Shown here in pieces: positions 7,540 through 14,171 of a stretch of DNA of 16,329 bases. The notes beneath the pieces were generated by a model. The model saw only the letters and a program-made list of their open reading frames with translations, searched no databases and had not been told where the DNA came from. This stretch comes from CAZFPA01 sp964520975 (GTDB lineage: Bacteria; Bacillota; Negativicutes; Selenomonadales; Selenomonadaceae), in NCBI GenBank assembly GCA_964520975.1, contig CAZFPA010000046.1, positions 1-16,329 on the forward strand, given 5' to 3'. Position 1 is the stretch's first letter. Each line of letters opens with the position of its first letter. Made by a program: the position numbers and the translations under genes.

Positions 7540-8418
7540 ATGAAGGAGTATAAACCTTTTAAGTCAGGCAAGGTACGTGAGGTCTATGATGCGGACGACA
7601 GCATCATTATGGTGGCCACGGACCGCATTTCGGCATTCGACCACATTCTGCAGAATAAGATCACCCAGAAGGGCGCCATCCTCACCCAGATGTCCAAATT
7701 CTGGTTTGATTATACGAGGGATATTTTACCTAACCACATGATTTCGGTGGACAACAAGGAAATGCCGGAGTTCTTCCAGCAGCCGCAGTTCGTCGGCAAC
7801 AGCATGAAGTGTCAGAAGCTCACGATGCTGCCGATGGAATGCATTGTCCGCGGCTATATCACGGGCAGCGGCTGGGAAAGCTATCAGCAGAACGGCACTG
7901 TCTGCGGCATTAAGCTGCCGGCCGGGCTGGTGGAATCCGATAAGCTGCCGGAGCCGATCTTCACGCCGAGCACGAAGGCGGAACTCGGAGACCATGATGA
8001 AAATGTTTCCTTTGAGCAGGGCGTAGAATACTTTGAGAAGCAGTTCCCGGGCAAGGGCCGGGAATATGTGAGCAAGCTCCGTGACTATACCATTGCCATC
8101 TATAAAAAGTGTGCAGAATACGCATTGGCGCATGGCATCATCATCGCCGATACGAAGTTCGAATTCGGTCTTGATCCGCAGGGCAATATCGTCATCGGCG
8201 ATGAGATGCTCACGCCGGACAGCTCGCGCTTCTGGCCGCTCAAGGGCTATACGCCGGGGCAGTCGCAGCCGTCCTATGATAAGCAGTTCGTGCGGGATTG
8301 GCTCAAGGCAAATCCGGACAGCAATTATCTGCTGCCGCAGGAGGTCATTGACAAGACCATTGGCAAATACAAAGAGGCTTATGAACTCCTGACGGGCAAG
8401 CCTTTCGACGAAGCATAA
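7540..8418 (+). CDS. purC: Phosphoribosylaminoimidazole-succinocarboxamide synthase (SAICAR synthetase)
   Basis: This cytosolic enzyme of de novo purine synthesis joins CAIR and aspartate with ATP to form SAICAR. The 292-residue protein shows 'SGKVREVYDADD' at the N-terminus (ATP-binding loop), 'ATDRISAFDHIL' (about 27-38), 'VRGYITGSGWESYQ' and 'IADTKFEFGLD', followed by 'DEMLTPDSSRFWP', all diagnostic of PurC. Its length fits the roughly 290-residue branch rather than the shorter 235-240-residue bacterial form. A GGAGG site stands 6 bases before the ATG. It is a lone purine gene here, not in a pur operon, and is closed by its own terminator. Confidence 0.97.
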   Translation: MKEYKPFKSGKVREVYDADDSIIMVATDRISAFDHILQNKITQKGAILTQMSKFWFDYTRDILPNHMISVDNKEMPEFFQQPQFVGNSMKCQKLTMLPMECIVRGYITGSGWESYQQNGTVCGIKLPAGLVESDKLPEPIFTPSTKAELGDHDENVSFEQGVEYFEKQFPGKGREYVSKLRDYTIAIYKKCAEYALAHGIIIADTKFEFGLDPQGNIVIGDEMLTPDSSRFWPLKGYTPGQSQPSYDKQFVRDWLKANPDSNYLLPQEVIDKTIGKYKEAYELLTGKPFDEA

Positions 8419-8424
8419 GAAATG

Positions 8425-8451
8425 AGGCCCGGCATTTTGCCGGGCCTTTTT
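8425..8451 (+). terminator. Intrinsic terminator of purC
   Basis: A 10-bp GC-rich stem (8425-8434 with 8438-8447) with a tight loop of T residues and a short T tail begins 7 bases after the purC stop. Confidence 0.9.
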
Positions 8452-8482
8452 AAAAAAATAGCAGATTAAAGGAGCGATAGCG

Positions 8483-9037
8483 ATGTCAAAAGGAATGATT
8501 GCTGTTTTGGCTGCGGTGGCCCTCGTGGCCGTCATGCTGTTTAGCGGCTATAATTCGTTGGTCACAGCCAACGAGAATATCAACGGGAAATGGAGCCAGG
8601 TCGATAATCAGCTGCAGCGGCGCAGCGATCTCATACCAAATCTCGTTTCGACGACGCAGGGGATGGCCAAGCAGGAAAAGGAAGTATTCCAGGCCGTCAA
8701 TGATGCGCGGACCAAGCTCGCTGGTGCGCAGGGCGTCAATGCCACAGCGGAGGCCAGCGGAGAGCTCTCCGGAGCGTTGAGCCACCTGCTCATGGTCGCG
8801 GAGAACTATCCGACGATCAAGTCGGATGCCAGCTTCCGTCAGCTCGCGGATGAGCTGGCCGGCACGGAAAACCGCATTGCGGTAGCCCGCCGGGATTATA
8901 ATACGGCGGTGCAGGACTATAACACCCAGATCAAGAGCCTGCCGAAATCCATATATGCCGGGATGTTTGGCTTCCAGGCCCGGGAGTATTTCAAGGCGGA
9001 TGAAAAGGCGCAGGAAGTGCCCCAGGTTAAATTCTGA
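8483..9037 (+). CDS. lemA: LemA-family membrane protein
   Basis: The 184-residue protein has an N-terminal hydrophobic anchor (about 4-21). The conserved LemA start 'YNSLVTANENINGKWSQVDNQLQRRSDLIPNLV' region (about 23-55) follows, then long helices with 'AENYPTIKSDASFRQL' and 'LAGTENRIAVARRDYN'. It ends in 'FGFQAREYFKADEKAQEVPQVKF'. This matches the compact all-helical LemA fold at normal length. The molecular role of LemA proteins is not settled; they are often found beside YgcG/TPM-domain or peptidase genes, none of which is adjacent here. A GGAG site lies upstream of the ATG. No separate promoter is obvious in the 31 bases after the purC terminator, so it may rely on readthrough. Terminators bound it on both sides. 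Confidence 0.92.
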   Translation: MSKGMIAVLAAVALVAVMLFSGYNSLVTANENINGKWSQVDNQLQRRSDLIPNLVSTTQGMAKQEKEVFQAVNDARTKLAGAQGVNATAEASGELSGALSHLLMVAENYPTIKSDASFRQLADELAGTENRIAVARRDYNTAVQDYNTQIKSLPKSIYAGMFGFQAREYFKADEKAQEVPQVKF

Positions 9038-9042
9038 GCAGA

Positions 9043-9076
9043 AAAAAAGCTGTACGCAGACGCGTACAGCTTTTTT
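9043..9076. terminator. Bidirectional intrinsic terminator
   Basis: A 9-bp GC-rich stem (9049-9057 with 9062-9070) with an AGAC loop is flanked by A residues on the left and T residues on the right, so it can end both the LemA gene and the convergent secreted-protein gene. Confidence 0.92.
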
Positions 9077-9093
9077 CGTTGCCGGATACAGGG

Positions 9094-9789
9094 TCAGTCG
9101 TTCTTGAGCTTCAGTTCGCGGAAGAAGGAGCGGACGCTGAGCTCGTAGATGTCCTTGAGGTCGCCCTCGTCGCTGCGCGCATCCTCACGGGAGAAGATGA
9201 TCCGGCCATCGGTGGCGTCATGGAGATCGAAGCGTACCGTTACATTGCCGACCCATACCGTGCGGTCGGGCACGTAGACAGGAACATCGTAGCGGCGGCG
9301 GACCGTCTGGGTCTTGCCATCCCGGTCCGTGTAGGTATCCTCTTCCTCGCGGCTCTGCCATTCCGTATGGGCCGGAATCACGTAGGAGCTTGGTTCATAG
9401 CGGGTGAGGCTGGCTGTCACGTAGCCGTTCACGACCTTGCCAAGATTCTGTGTCCAAAGCTCCTGGGCTTTTTCCGGATCGGAGGCGGTCAGCGCATCCA
9501 TGTCCTTCCAGGTCAGCAGTGATATCTTACGATTGATCTGCTCTCTGTTCAGCACATTCCATTGCGGGCGCTTTTCCTGCTCATGGTAGTACTGCTGCAG
9601 GCTCTTTTCCTGGATATCATTGAGGCCGACCTTGGTCAGATCGATATCGTCCACCCACACGGTCTGGATGGTGGAAAAGTCATATTGGCTGTCGCGCCAG
9701 TCGGTCTTACCGGCCTCAGCGACACCAAGGCTGGTGGTCAGAAGCAGGGCGATCGCGCCGAAAAGGCTCAAAACTTGATGGAATCTCAT
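9094..9789 (-). CDS. Unknown secreted 231-residue protein
   Basis: It starts with a classical signal peptide: Arg near the start, a hydrophobic core at about 6-22 and a probable cleavage after 'GVAEA' near residue 26. The mature part opens with 'YDFSTIQTVWVDDIDL', a pattern of small envelope proteins related to the DUF4136/GNA1162 type. It then has a helical, charged stretch (about 57-110) and a beta-rich C-terminal half with 'GYVTASLTRYEPSSYVIP', a basic 'DGKTQTVRRRYDVPVYVP' segment and 'GNVTVRFDLHDATDGRIIFSRED'. There is no Cys in a lipobox, so it is not a lipoprotein. I do not assign a function; an envelope or stress role is a guess from fold style alone. It has an AAGGAG ribosome site and stands alone. 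Confidence 0.75.
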   Translation of the reverse strand: MRFHQVLSLFGAIALLLTTSLGVAEAGKTDWRDSQYDFSTIQTVWVDDIDLTKVGLNDIQEKSLQQYYHEQEKRPQWNVLNREQINRKISLLTWKDMDALTASDPEKAQELWTQNLGKVVNGYVTASLTRYEPSSYVIPAHTEWQSREEEDTYTDRDGKTQTVRRRYDVPVYVPDRTVWVGNVTVRFDLHDATDGRIIFSREDARSDEGDLKDIYELSVRSFFRELKLKND

Positions 9790-9836
9790 AAGTATCCTCT
9801 CCTTGCTGTAGCTGTCAGAATTGTCTATCTGTCTCT

Positions 9837-9865
9837 ATTGTAGCGTAAACCGCGCCGCAAATAAA
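9837..9865 (-). promoter_or_regulatory. Possible promoter of the secreted-protein gene
   Basis: On the minus strand a TACAAT -10 (9837-9842) is preceded at 17 bases by a poor -35, TTTATT (9860-9865). It lies about 48 bases upstream of the ATG. Confidence 0.4.
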
Positions 9866-9951
9866 GCGCTCCGGCCGATTTTTCCTGTCGCGAATGATGA
9901 AAATAATGGAATGTGCTGCGGAATAAGCCGAATAAATAACAAAATGGTTCA

Positions 9952-9970
9952 GATTTTGCGATGATTTTGC
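9952..9970 (+). promoter_or_regulatory. Direct repeat GATTTTGC x2, candidate activator site
   Basis: Two identical octamers (9952-9959 and 9963-9970) are phased 11 bases apart, one helical turn. They end 11 bases before the -35 box of the transporter operon. AraC-type regulators commonly bind such phased direct repeats beside the -35, and a YesN/AraC-type regulator is encoded at 15868. The link is inference. Confidence 0.4.
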
Positions 9971-9981
9971 ATTTTTCTGGA

Positions 9982-10010
9982 TTGTTTCAGAAAAGTTAGT
10001 CCTTTATAAT
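9982..10010 (+). promoter_or_regulatory. Sigma-A-type promoter of the transporter operon
   Basis: TTGTTT (-35, 9982-9987), a 17-base spacer and a perfect TATAAT (-10, 10005-10010). The start point would be near 10017, leaving a leader of about 68 bases. The incomplete -35 is consistent with activator dependence. Confidence 0.68.
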
Positions 10011-10036
10011 AAAGATAAATCAAATGAATGGAAGTA

Positions 10037-10066
10037 TAAGAAAGTGCAGTGGATTGCATTTTCTTA
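10037..10066 (+). promoter_or_regulatory. Leader hairpin upstream of the ABC ATPase gene
   Basis: Arms 10037-10048 and 10055-10066 form a 12-bp stem with one G-U pair and a 6-base loop, ending 5 bases before the AGGAG ribosome site (10072-10076). There is no T run, so it is not a terminator. It could affect translation or mRNA stability, or at DNA level be an operator. Confidence 0.5.
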
Positions 10067-10084
10067 GAGATAGGAGAGGGACTT

Positions 10085-11203
10085 ATGAGTGTAGAGATCC
10101 ATATTGACAATGTCATCAAACGCTACGGCGATTTGACCATCATTCCCGGACTGGCGGAAGATATCAAAAACGGGGAGCTCTTCACCCTGCTGGGGCCATC
10201 CGGCTGCGGCAAGACGACGCTCCTGCGCATGATTGCCGGCTTTAACAGTATCGAGGGCGGGGAGATCCGCTTCAATGACCAGGTCATCAATGATCTGCCG
10301 GCCCACAAGCGCAATATCGGCATGGTGTTCCAGAGCTACGCGATCTTCCCGCACCTGACCGTGCGGCAGAATGTGGAATACGGCCTCAAGCTGCGCAATC
10401 TGTCTAAGGATGAGATGAAGAAGAAGGTCGACGAGATCCTCGATGTCGTCAAGATCACGGAATATCAGGACCGTCTGCCGGAGCGCCTGTCAGGCGGCCA
10501 GCAGCAGCGTGTAGCACTGGCCCGCGCCATCGTCATCCATCCGAGCGTATTGCTCATGGATGAGCCGCTGTCCAATCTGGATGCCAAGCTGCGCATCGAG
10601 ATGCGCTCGGCTATCCGCGATGTGCAGAAACAGGTCGGTATCACGACGGTCTATGTCACGCATGATCAGGAGGAGGCGCTCTCGATTTCGGATCGCATCG
10701 CGGTCATGAAGCAGGGGGAGATACAGCAGACAGCCCGGCCGCACACGGTCTACACGCGGCCCTACAATGTATTCGTTTCGACCTTCATCGGTCATTCCAA
10801 TCTGTTCCGTGGCCGGATACAGTCGGCCGGCGGCAGCAGGTCCGTTGTGTTTGCGGATGGCTGGACGGTGCCGATGGATAATCTGAGTGATGAGGCTGCG
10901 GATGGCATGGAGGTCATCATCTCCGTGCGGCCGGAGGAATTCTCGATTCAGCCGGAAGGCCTGCGCTGCCAGGTCCGGACGAAGGTGTTCCTGGGCAAGT
11001 ACATCAACTACAGTCTGGAATTCCCGGAGGAGATGATTACACCGGGACAGCCGTCCATTGAGTTCTCCCAGGATCTCGGCCATGCGGAGCAGGTGCTTGA
11101 GGTCGGGGATACGGTGACGCTGCGGCCCAATCCCGCAAAGATCAATGTATTTACCGCGGATGGCTCGCGCAATATCTTAAGGGATGTGGTTCGCCATGAA
11201 TAA
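10085..11203 (+). CDS. ABC transporter ATPase of the FbpC/PotA/AfuC type
   Basis: ATG 10085 is chosen over the in-frame GTG at 10049 because AGGAG lies 8 bases before it and the protein then begins as family members do; this gives 372 residues. The nucleotide-binding domain has Walker A 'GPSGCGKTT' (37-45), Q-loop Gln83, signature 'LSGGQQQR' (135-142), Walker B 'VLLMDEP' with Glu160, and switch His193 in 'VTHDQEEA'. The C-terminal third (about 235-372) is a TOBE-like regulatory domain, as in importers of the CUT1/ferric/polyamine branch. It powers the fused permease encoded next, whose ATG overlaps its stop by 8 bases. The sequence alone does not fix the substrate. Confidence 0.92.
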   Translation: MSVEIHIDNVIKRYGDLTIIPGLAEDIKNGELFTLLGPSGCGKTTLLRMIAGFNSIEGGEIRFNDQVINDLPAHKRNIGMVFQSYAIFPHLTVRQNVEYGLKLRNLSKDEMKKKVDEILDVVKITEYQDRLPERLSGGQQQRVALARAIVIHPSVLLMDEPLSNLDAKLRIEMRSAIRDVQKQVGITTVYVTHDQEEALSISDRIAVMKQGEIQQTARPHTVYTRPYNVFVSTFIGHSNLFRGRIQSAGGSRSVVFADGWTVPMDNLSDEAADGMEVIISVRPEEFSIQPEGLRCQVRTKVFLGKYINYSLEFPEEMITPGQPSIEFSQDLGHAEQVLEVGDTVTLRPNPAKINVFTADGSRNILRDVVRHE

Positions 11204-12851
11204 AAAGCTTTTTAAGTGGGATTTCTGGACGGGCGTTACCGCGCTGGCCATCGTGATTTTCGGACTGTTTCTCATTTATCCGCTCTTTTCCCTGTTCGCT
11301 TCCGCCTTTCAGAATGCGGAGACCGGCGGTTTTTCACTGGAGAACTTCGTGCGATTCTTTGAACGTAAATATTACTATCAGTCCATGATCAACAGCTTCT
11401 GGGTAACGACCTGTGTGACGGCGCTGGCCATCGTGATCGGCACGACGCTCGCGTATTTCATGTCGCTCTATACGATCAAATTCAAGAACGCGGTGGAGAT
11501 CTGCATCATCATTTCCCTGCTTTCACCGCCGTTCATCGGCGCGTATTCCTGGATTCTCATCGGCGGGCGCAGTGGTATCCTCACGCAGTTCCTGCAGGAG
11601 ACCTTCCATTACGAATTTCCTTCGATTTACGGCTTTGCGGGAATCCTGCTGGTGCTCACGCTGAAGCTGTATCCGTTCATTTATCTCTATGTGGCCGGAG
11701 CCATGAAGAGCATTGATTCCGCGCTCATCGAGGCGGCGGAAAGCCTGGGCTGCAGCGGTATCCGCAAGGTTGCGACCGTCATTGTGCCGCTCATCACGCC
11801 GACCATCCTGGCAGGTGCGCTCATGGTGTTCATGAACGCCATGGCAGACTTCGGTACGCCGATGCTCATCGGCGAGGGCTTTAACGTCATGCCGGTCATG
11901 ATCTACTCTGAATTCATCAATGAGGTCGGCGATCAGGCGAATTTCGCCGCGGCTATGGCGGCCATCATGGTCATCATCACCTCGACGATTTTCATGCTGC
12001 AGAAATATGTCGTCAACCGCAAGTCCTTTACGATGAGCTCGCTGCGTCCCATGCAGGTGCATCAGATGACGGGTATCCGGAATGTCATCATGCACGTGCT
12101 CATCTATGCACTCGTTGCTGTATCGATGATTCCGCAGCTCGTCGTCATCTACACGTCCTTCCTCAAGACGAATGGCTCGGTATTTGTCGATGGCTTCTCC
12201 TTTGACAGCTATACGACGATTTTTGAGAATCTGGGGACGGCCATCAGCAATACGTATCTTTTCAGTACGGCCGCGATCATCATGATCATCTTCCTGGGCA
12301 TGACGGTGGCTTATCTCACGACCCGGCGCAAGAGCTGGCTCACGGATATCATCGATACGCTCACGATGTTCCCGTACATCATTCCGGGCTCTGTACTCGG
12401 TATTACCCTGCTGCTGGCCTTCAACGATGAGCCGCTGCTGCTGTCCGGTACGGCGTTCATCATCATCATTTCGCTGGTCATCCGGCGCCTGCCGTATACG
12501 CTGCGTTCGAGCTCGGCCATTCTCTATCAGATCAGCCCGAGTCTGGAGGAGGCTTCGATCAGCCTCGGTGCCTCGCCGCTGCGCACCTTTTTCAAGGTGA
12601 CGGCTGTCATGATGCTGCCGGGTGTCATGAGTGGAGCAATCCTCTCCTGGATCACGGCCATCAATGAGCTGAGTTCATCCGTCATCCTGTTCACCGGCGC
12701 GACCAAGACCATGTCGGTTGCGATCTACACCGAGGTCATCCGTGCGAGCTACGGAACCGCGGCGGCGCTGTCGACGATATTGACGGTTACGACCATTACG
12801 GCGATGGTGATTTTCTTCAAGGTTTCGGGTACCAAGGACGTTACACTTTAA
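11196..12851 (+). CDS. Fused two-domain ABC permease (FbpB/AfuB/ThiP-like)
   Basis: The start at 11196 (MNKKLFKW) overlaps the ATPase stop by 8 bases. ATG 11184 is in frame but abuts the only purine-rich stretch, so it is less likely. The 551-residue protein has about twelve hydrophobic segments in two homologous halves. Each half has an EAA loop that docks on the ATPase: 'EAAESLGCSGIRKVATVIVP' (about 180-199) and 'EEASISLGASPLRTFFKVTA' (about 451-470). Such fused permeases serve ferric, thiamine and sugar-phosphate importers, whereas most relatives have two separate subunits. With the ATPase before it and the binding lipoprotein after it, the locus encodes a complete importer. Confidence 0.92.
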   Translation: MNKKLFKWDFWTGVTALAIVIFGLFLIYPLFSLFASAFQNAETGGFSLENFVRFFERKYYYQSMINSFWVTTCVTALAIVIGTTLAYFMSLYTIKFKNAVEICIIISLLSPPFIGAYSWILIGGRSGILTQFLQETFHYEFPSIYGFAGILLVLTLKLYPFIYLYVAGAMKSIDSALIEAAESLGCSGIRKVATVIVPLITPTILAGALMVFMNAMADFGTPMLIGEGFNVMPVMIYSEFINEVGDQANFAAAMAAIMVIITSTIFMLQKYVVNRKSFTMSSLRPMQVHQMTGIRNVIMHVLIYALVAVSMIPQLVVIYTSFLKTNGSVFVDGFSFDSYTTIFENLGTAISNTYLFSTAAIIMIIFLGMTVAYLTTRRKSWLTDIIDTLTMFPYIIPGSVLGITLLLAFNDEPLLLSGTAFIIIISLVIRRLPYTLRSSSAILYQISPSLEEASISLGASPLRTFFKVTAVMMLPGVMSGAILSWITAINELSSSVILFTGATKTMSVAIYTEVIRASYGTAAALSTILTVTTITAMVIFFKVSGTKDVTL

Positions 12852-12859
12852 GGCTGGGC

Positions 12860-12880
12860 CATACGCGTGGCGTATGTTTT
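12860..12880 (+). terminator. Weak terminator-like hairpin after the permease gene
   Basis: A perfect 7-bp stem (12860-12866 with 12870-12876), a 3-base loop and only four T residues lie 8 bases after the permease stop. It may cause partial termination or pausing between permease and binding protein. Confidence 0.45.
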
Positions 12881-12891
12881 GGTAATAGAAA

Positions 12892-12958
12892 AGGAAGCTC
12901 CGGTTCCCCGGTGCGGCAGGTGCTTTGGCATCTGTGGCGCCGGGGCATCGGACTTCCT
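12892..12958 (+). other. Long 67-base intercistronic hairpin
   Basis: Nested complementary segments run almost through the whole interval: 12892-12897 with 12953-12958, 12899-12902 with 12949-12952, 12906-12911 with 12940-12945, 12912-12914 with 12937-12939, and 12917-12923 with 12928-12934, closing on a 4-base loop. What follows is A-rich rather than T-rich, so this is not an intrinsic terminator. It ends 27 bases before the binding-protein ATG. A role in mRNA processing or 5' stabilisation that raises binding-protein yield is plausible. Confidence 0.7.
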
Positions 12959-12985
12959 AAAAAAAGAGGGAAAGAGGGATATTTC

Positions 12986-14032
12986 ATGAAAAAACTCCTG
13001 GCTGTTTTACTCACGATGGCAATGGCAGTCACCTTGCTGGCCGGCTGCGGTGGCGGGCAGAAGACCGCCTCCAAGGCGGACAAGTCGAGCGGCGCTGAGG
13101 ACAGCAATACGCTTGTCATCTACTGTCCGCATCCGCTGGCCTTCATCAATCCGCTGGTTCAGGAATTTGAAAAGCAGAGCGGTGTCAAGGTTGAGGTCAT
13201 CGCTGCCGGTACTGGCGAGCTCCTGAAGCGCGTCGAGTCCGAAAAGGCGAATCCGCTCGGGGACATTTTCTGGGGCGGCTCGCTCAACACGATGAAGCCG
13301 AAGGCGAATCTCTTTGAAAACTACAAATCTGCAAATGAGGACCATATCCAGGCGGCCTTCAAGAACGTTGAGGGACCGATGACGCGCTTCACGGATATTC
13401 CGAGTGTCATCATGGTCAATACGAATCTCATCGGGGATATCAAGGTCGAGGGCTATGCTGATCTGCTGAACCCGGCCCTCAAGGGCAAGATCGCTATGGC
13501 CGATCCGTCGAAATCCTCCTCGTCCTATGAGCATCTCATCAACATGCTCTATGCGATGGGCAATGGCAATCCGGATGCGGGCTGGAGCTATGTGGAGAGC
13601 TTCTGCAAGAATCTCGATGGCAAGCTGCTCTCCGGTTCTTCTGCTGTCTATAAGGGCGTAGCTGATGGCGAGTACGCGGTGGGCTGCACGTTTGAAGAGG
13701 GCGGCGCCAAGTACGTTGCCGACGGCGCGCCGGTCAAGCTCGTTTACATGAAGGAAGGCGTCATCTCCAAGCCGGATGGTATCTATATCATCAAGAACGC
13801 GAAGCACATGGAAAATGCCAAGAAGTTCATCGACTTCATCACGAGCAAGGAAGCCCAGACGCTCATCACACAGGAACTCCATCGCCGCAGCGTACGCGAT
13901 GATGTAGCTCCGCCGAAGGGCCTGCTCGAGAAATCTCAGATCAAGATCATCGATGATGAGGAATCGGTAGTAGAGAAGAACAAGAAATCCTGGCTCGACA
14001 AATTCAAGGATGTATTCACGAGTGTACAGTAA
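12986..14032 (+). CDS. Type-2 periplasmic binding lipoprotein (AfuA/FbpA/HptA-like)
   Basis: ATG 12986 gives a normal lipoprotein signal (MKKLLAVLL...LLAGC, lipid-bearing Cys21), while the upstream open frame from 12911 is inside the hairpin and lacks this. The 348-residue protein has the type-2 binding-protein pattern: 'NTLVIYCPHP' at the mature start, 'GTGELLKRVESEKANPLGDI' (75-94), 'VIMVNTNLI', 'KGKIAMADPSKSSSSYEH' (166-183), 'VADGEYAVGCTFEEGGA' (225-241) and 'AKKFIDFITSKEAQTLI'. In FbpA iron binders the 225-241 region carries a Tyr-Tyr pair that holds ferric iron; here it reads 'TFEEGG'. A phosphorylated or small organic ligand, as for AfuA hexose phosphates, HptA or aminoethylphosphonate binders, is more likely. 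It works with the preceding permease and ATPase and may also inform the downstream kinase. Confidence 0.88.
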   Translation: MKKLLAVLLTMAMAVTLLAGCGGGQKTASKADKSSGAEDSNTLVIYCPHPLAFINPLVQEFEKQSGVKVEVIAAGTGELLKRVESEKANPLGDIFWGGSLNTMKPKANLFENYKSANEDHIQAAFKNVEGPMTRFTDIPSVIMVNTNLIGDIKVEGYADLLNPALKGKIAMADPSKSSSSYEHLINMLYAMGNGNPDAGWSYVESFCKNLDGKLLSGSSAVYKGVADGEYAVGCTFEEGGAKYVADGAPVKLVYMKEGVISKPDGIYIIKNAKHMENAKKFIDFITSKEAQTLITQELHRRSVRDDVAPPKGLLEKSQIKIIDDEESVVEKNKKSWLDKFKDVFTSVQ

Positions 14033-14055
14033 TCCATCCGCAGTTCTTTAAAATC

Positions 14056-14093
14056 AACAGGCACAGGAGGCAATCCTTTTGTGCCTGTTTTTT
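14056..14093 (+). terminator. Intrinsic terminator after the binding-protein gene
   Basis: A perfect 10-bp stem (14056-14065 with 14080-14089), a 14-base loop and a run of T to 14093. It separates the transporter operon from the kinase-regulator pair. The loop happens to contain an AGGAGG 8 bases before a TTG codon. Confidence 0.9.
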
Positions 14094-14171
14094 ATGGCCG
14101 GCAAAAGGGTTCCGGCAGATGGGCGCAGAATTCTTTTAGAAATGAGCGTTTGGCGGAAGGGAGGGGTTCTG

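Noticed and set aside
12911..12985. Upstream extension of the binding-protein frame by 25 codons
   Set aside because: It runs through the intercistronic hairpin and would bury the lipoprotein signal peptide inside the protein.
14079..14171. TTG start at 14079 with AGGAGG 8 bases upstream, extending the sensor kinase by 31 residues
   Set aside because: Both lie inside a strong intrinsic terminator hairpin, the extension has no family character, and GTG 14172 has its own good ribosome site.
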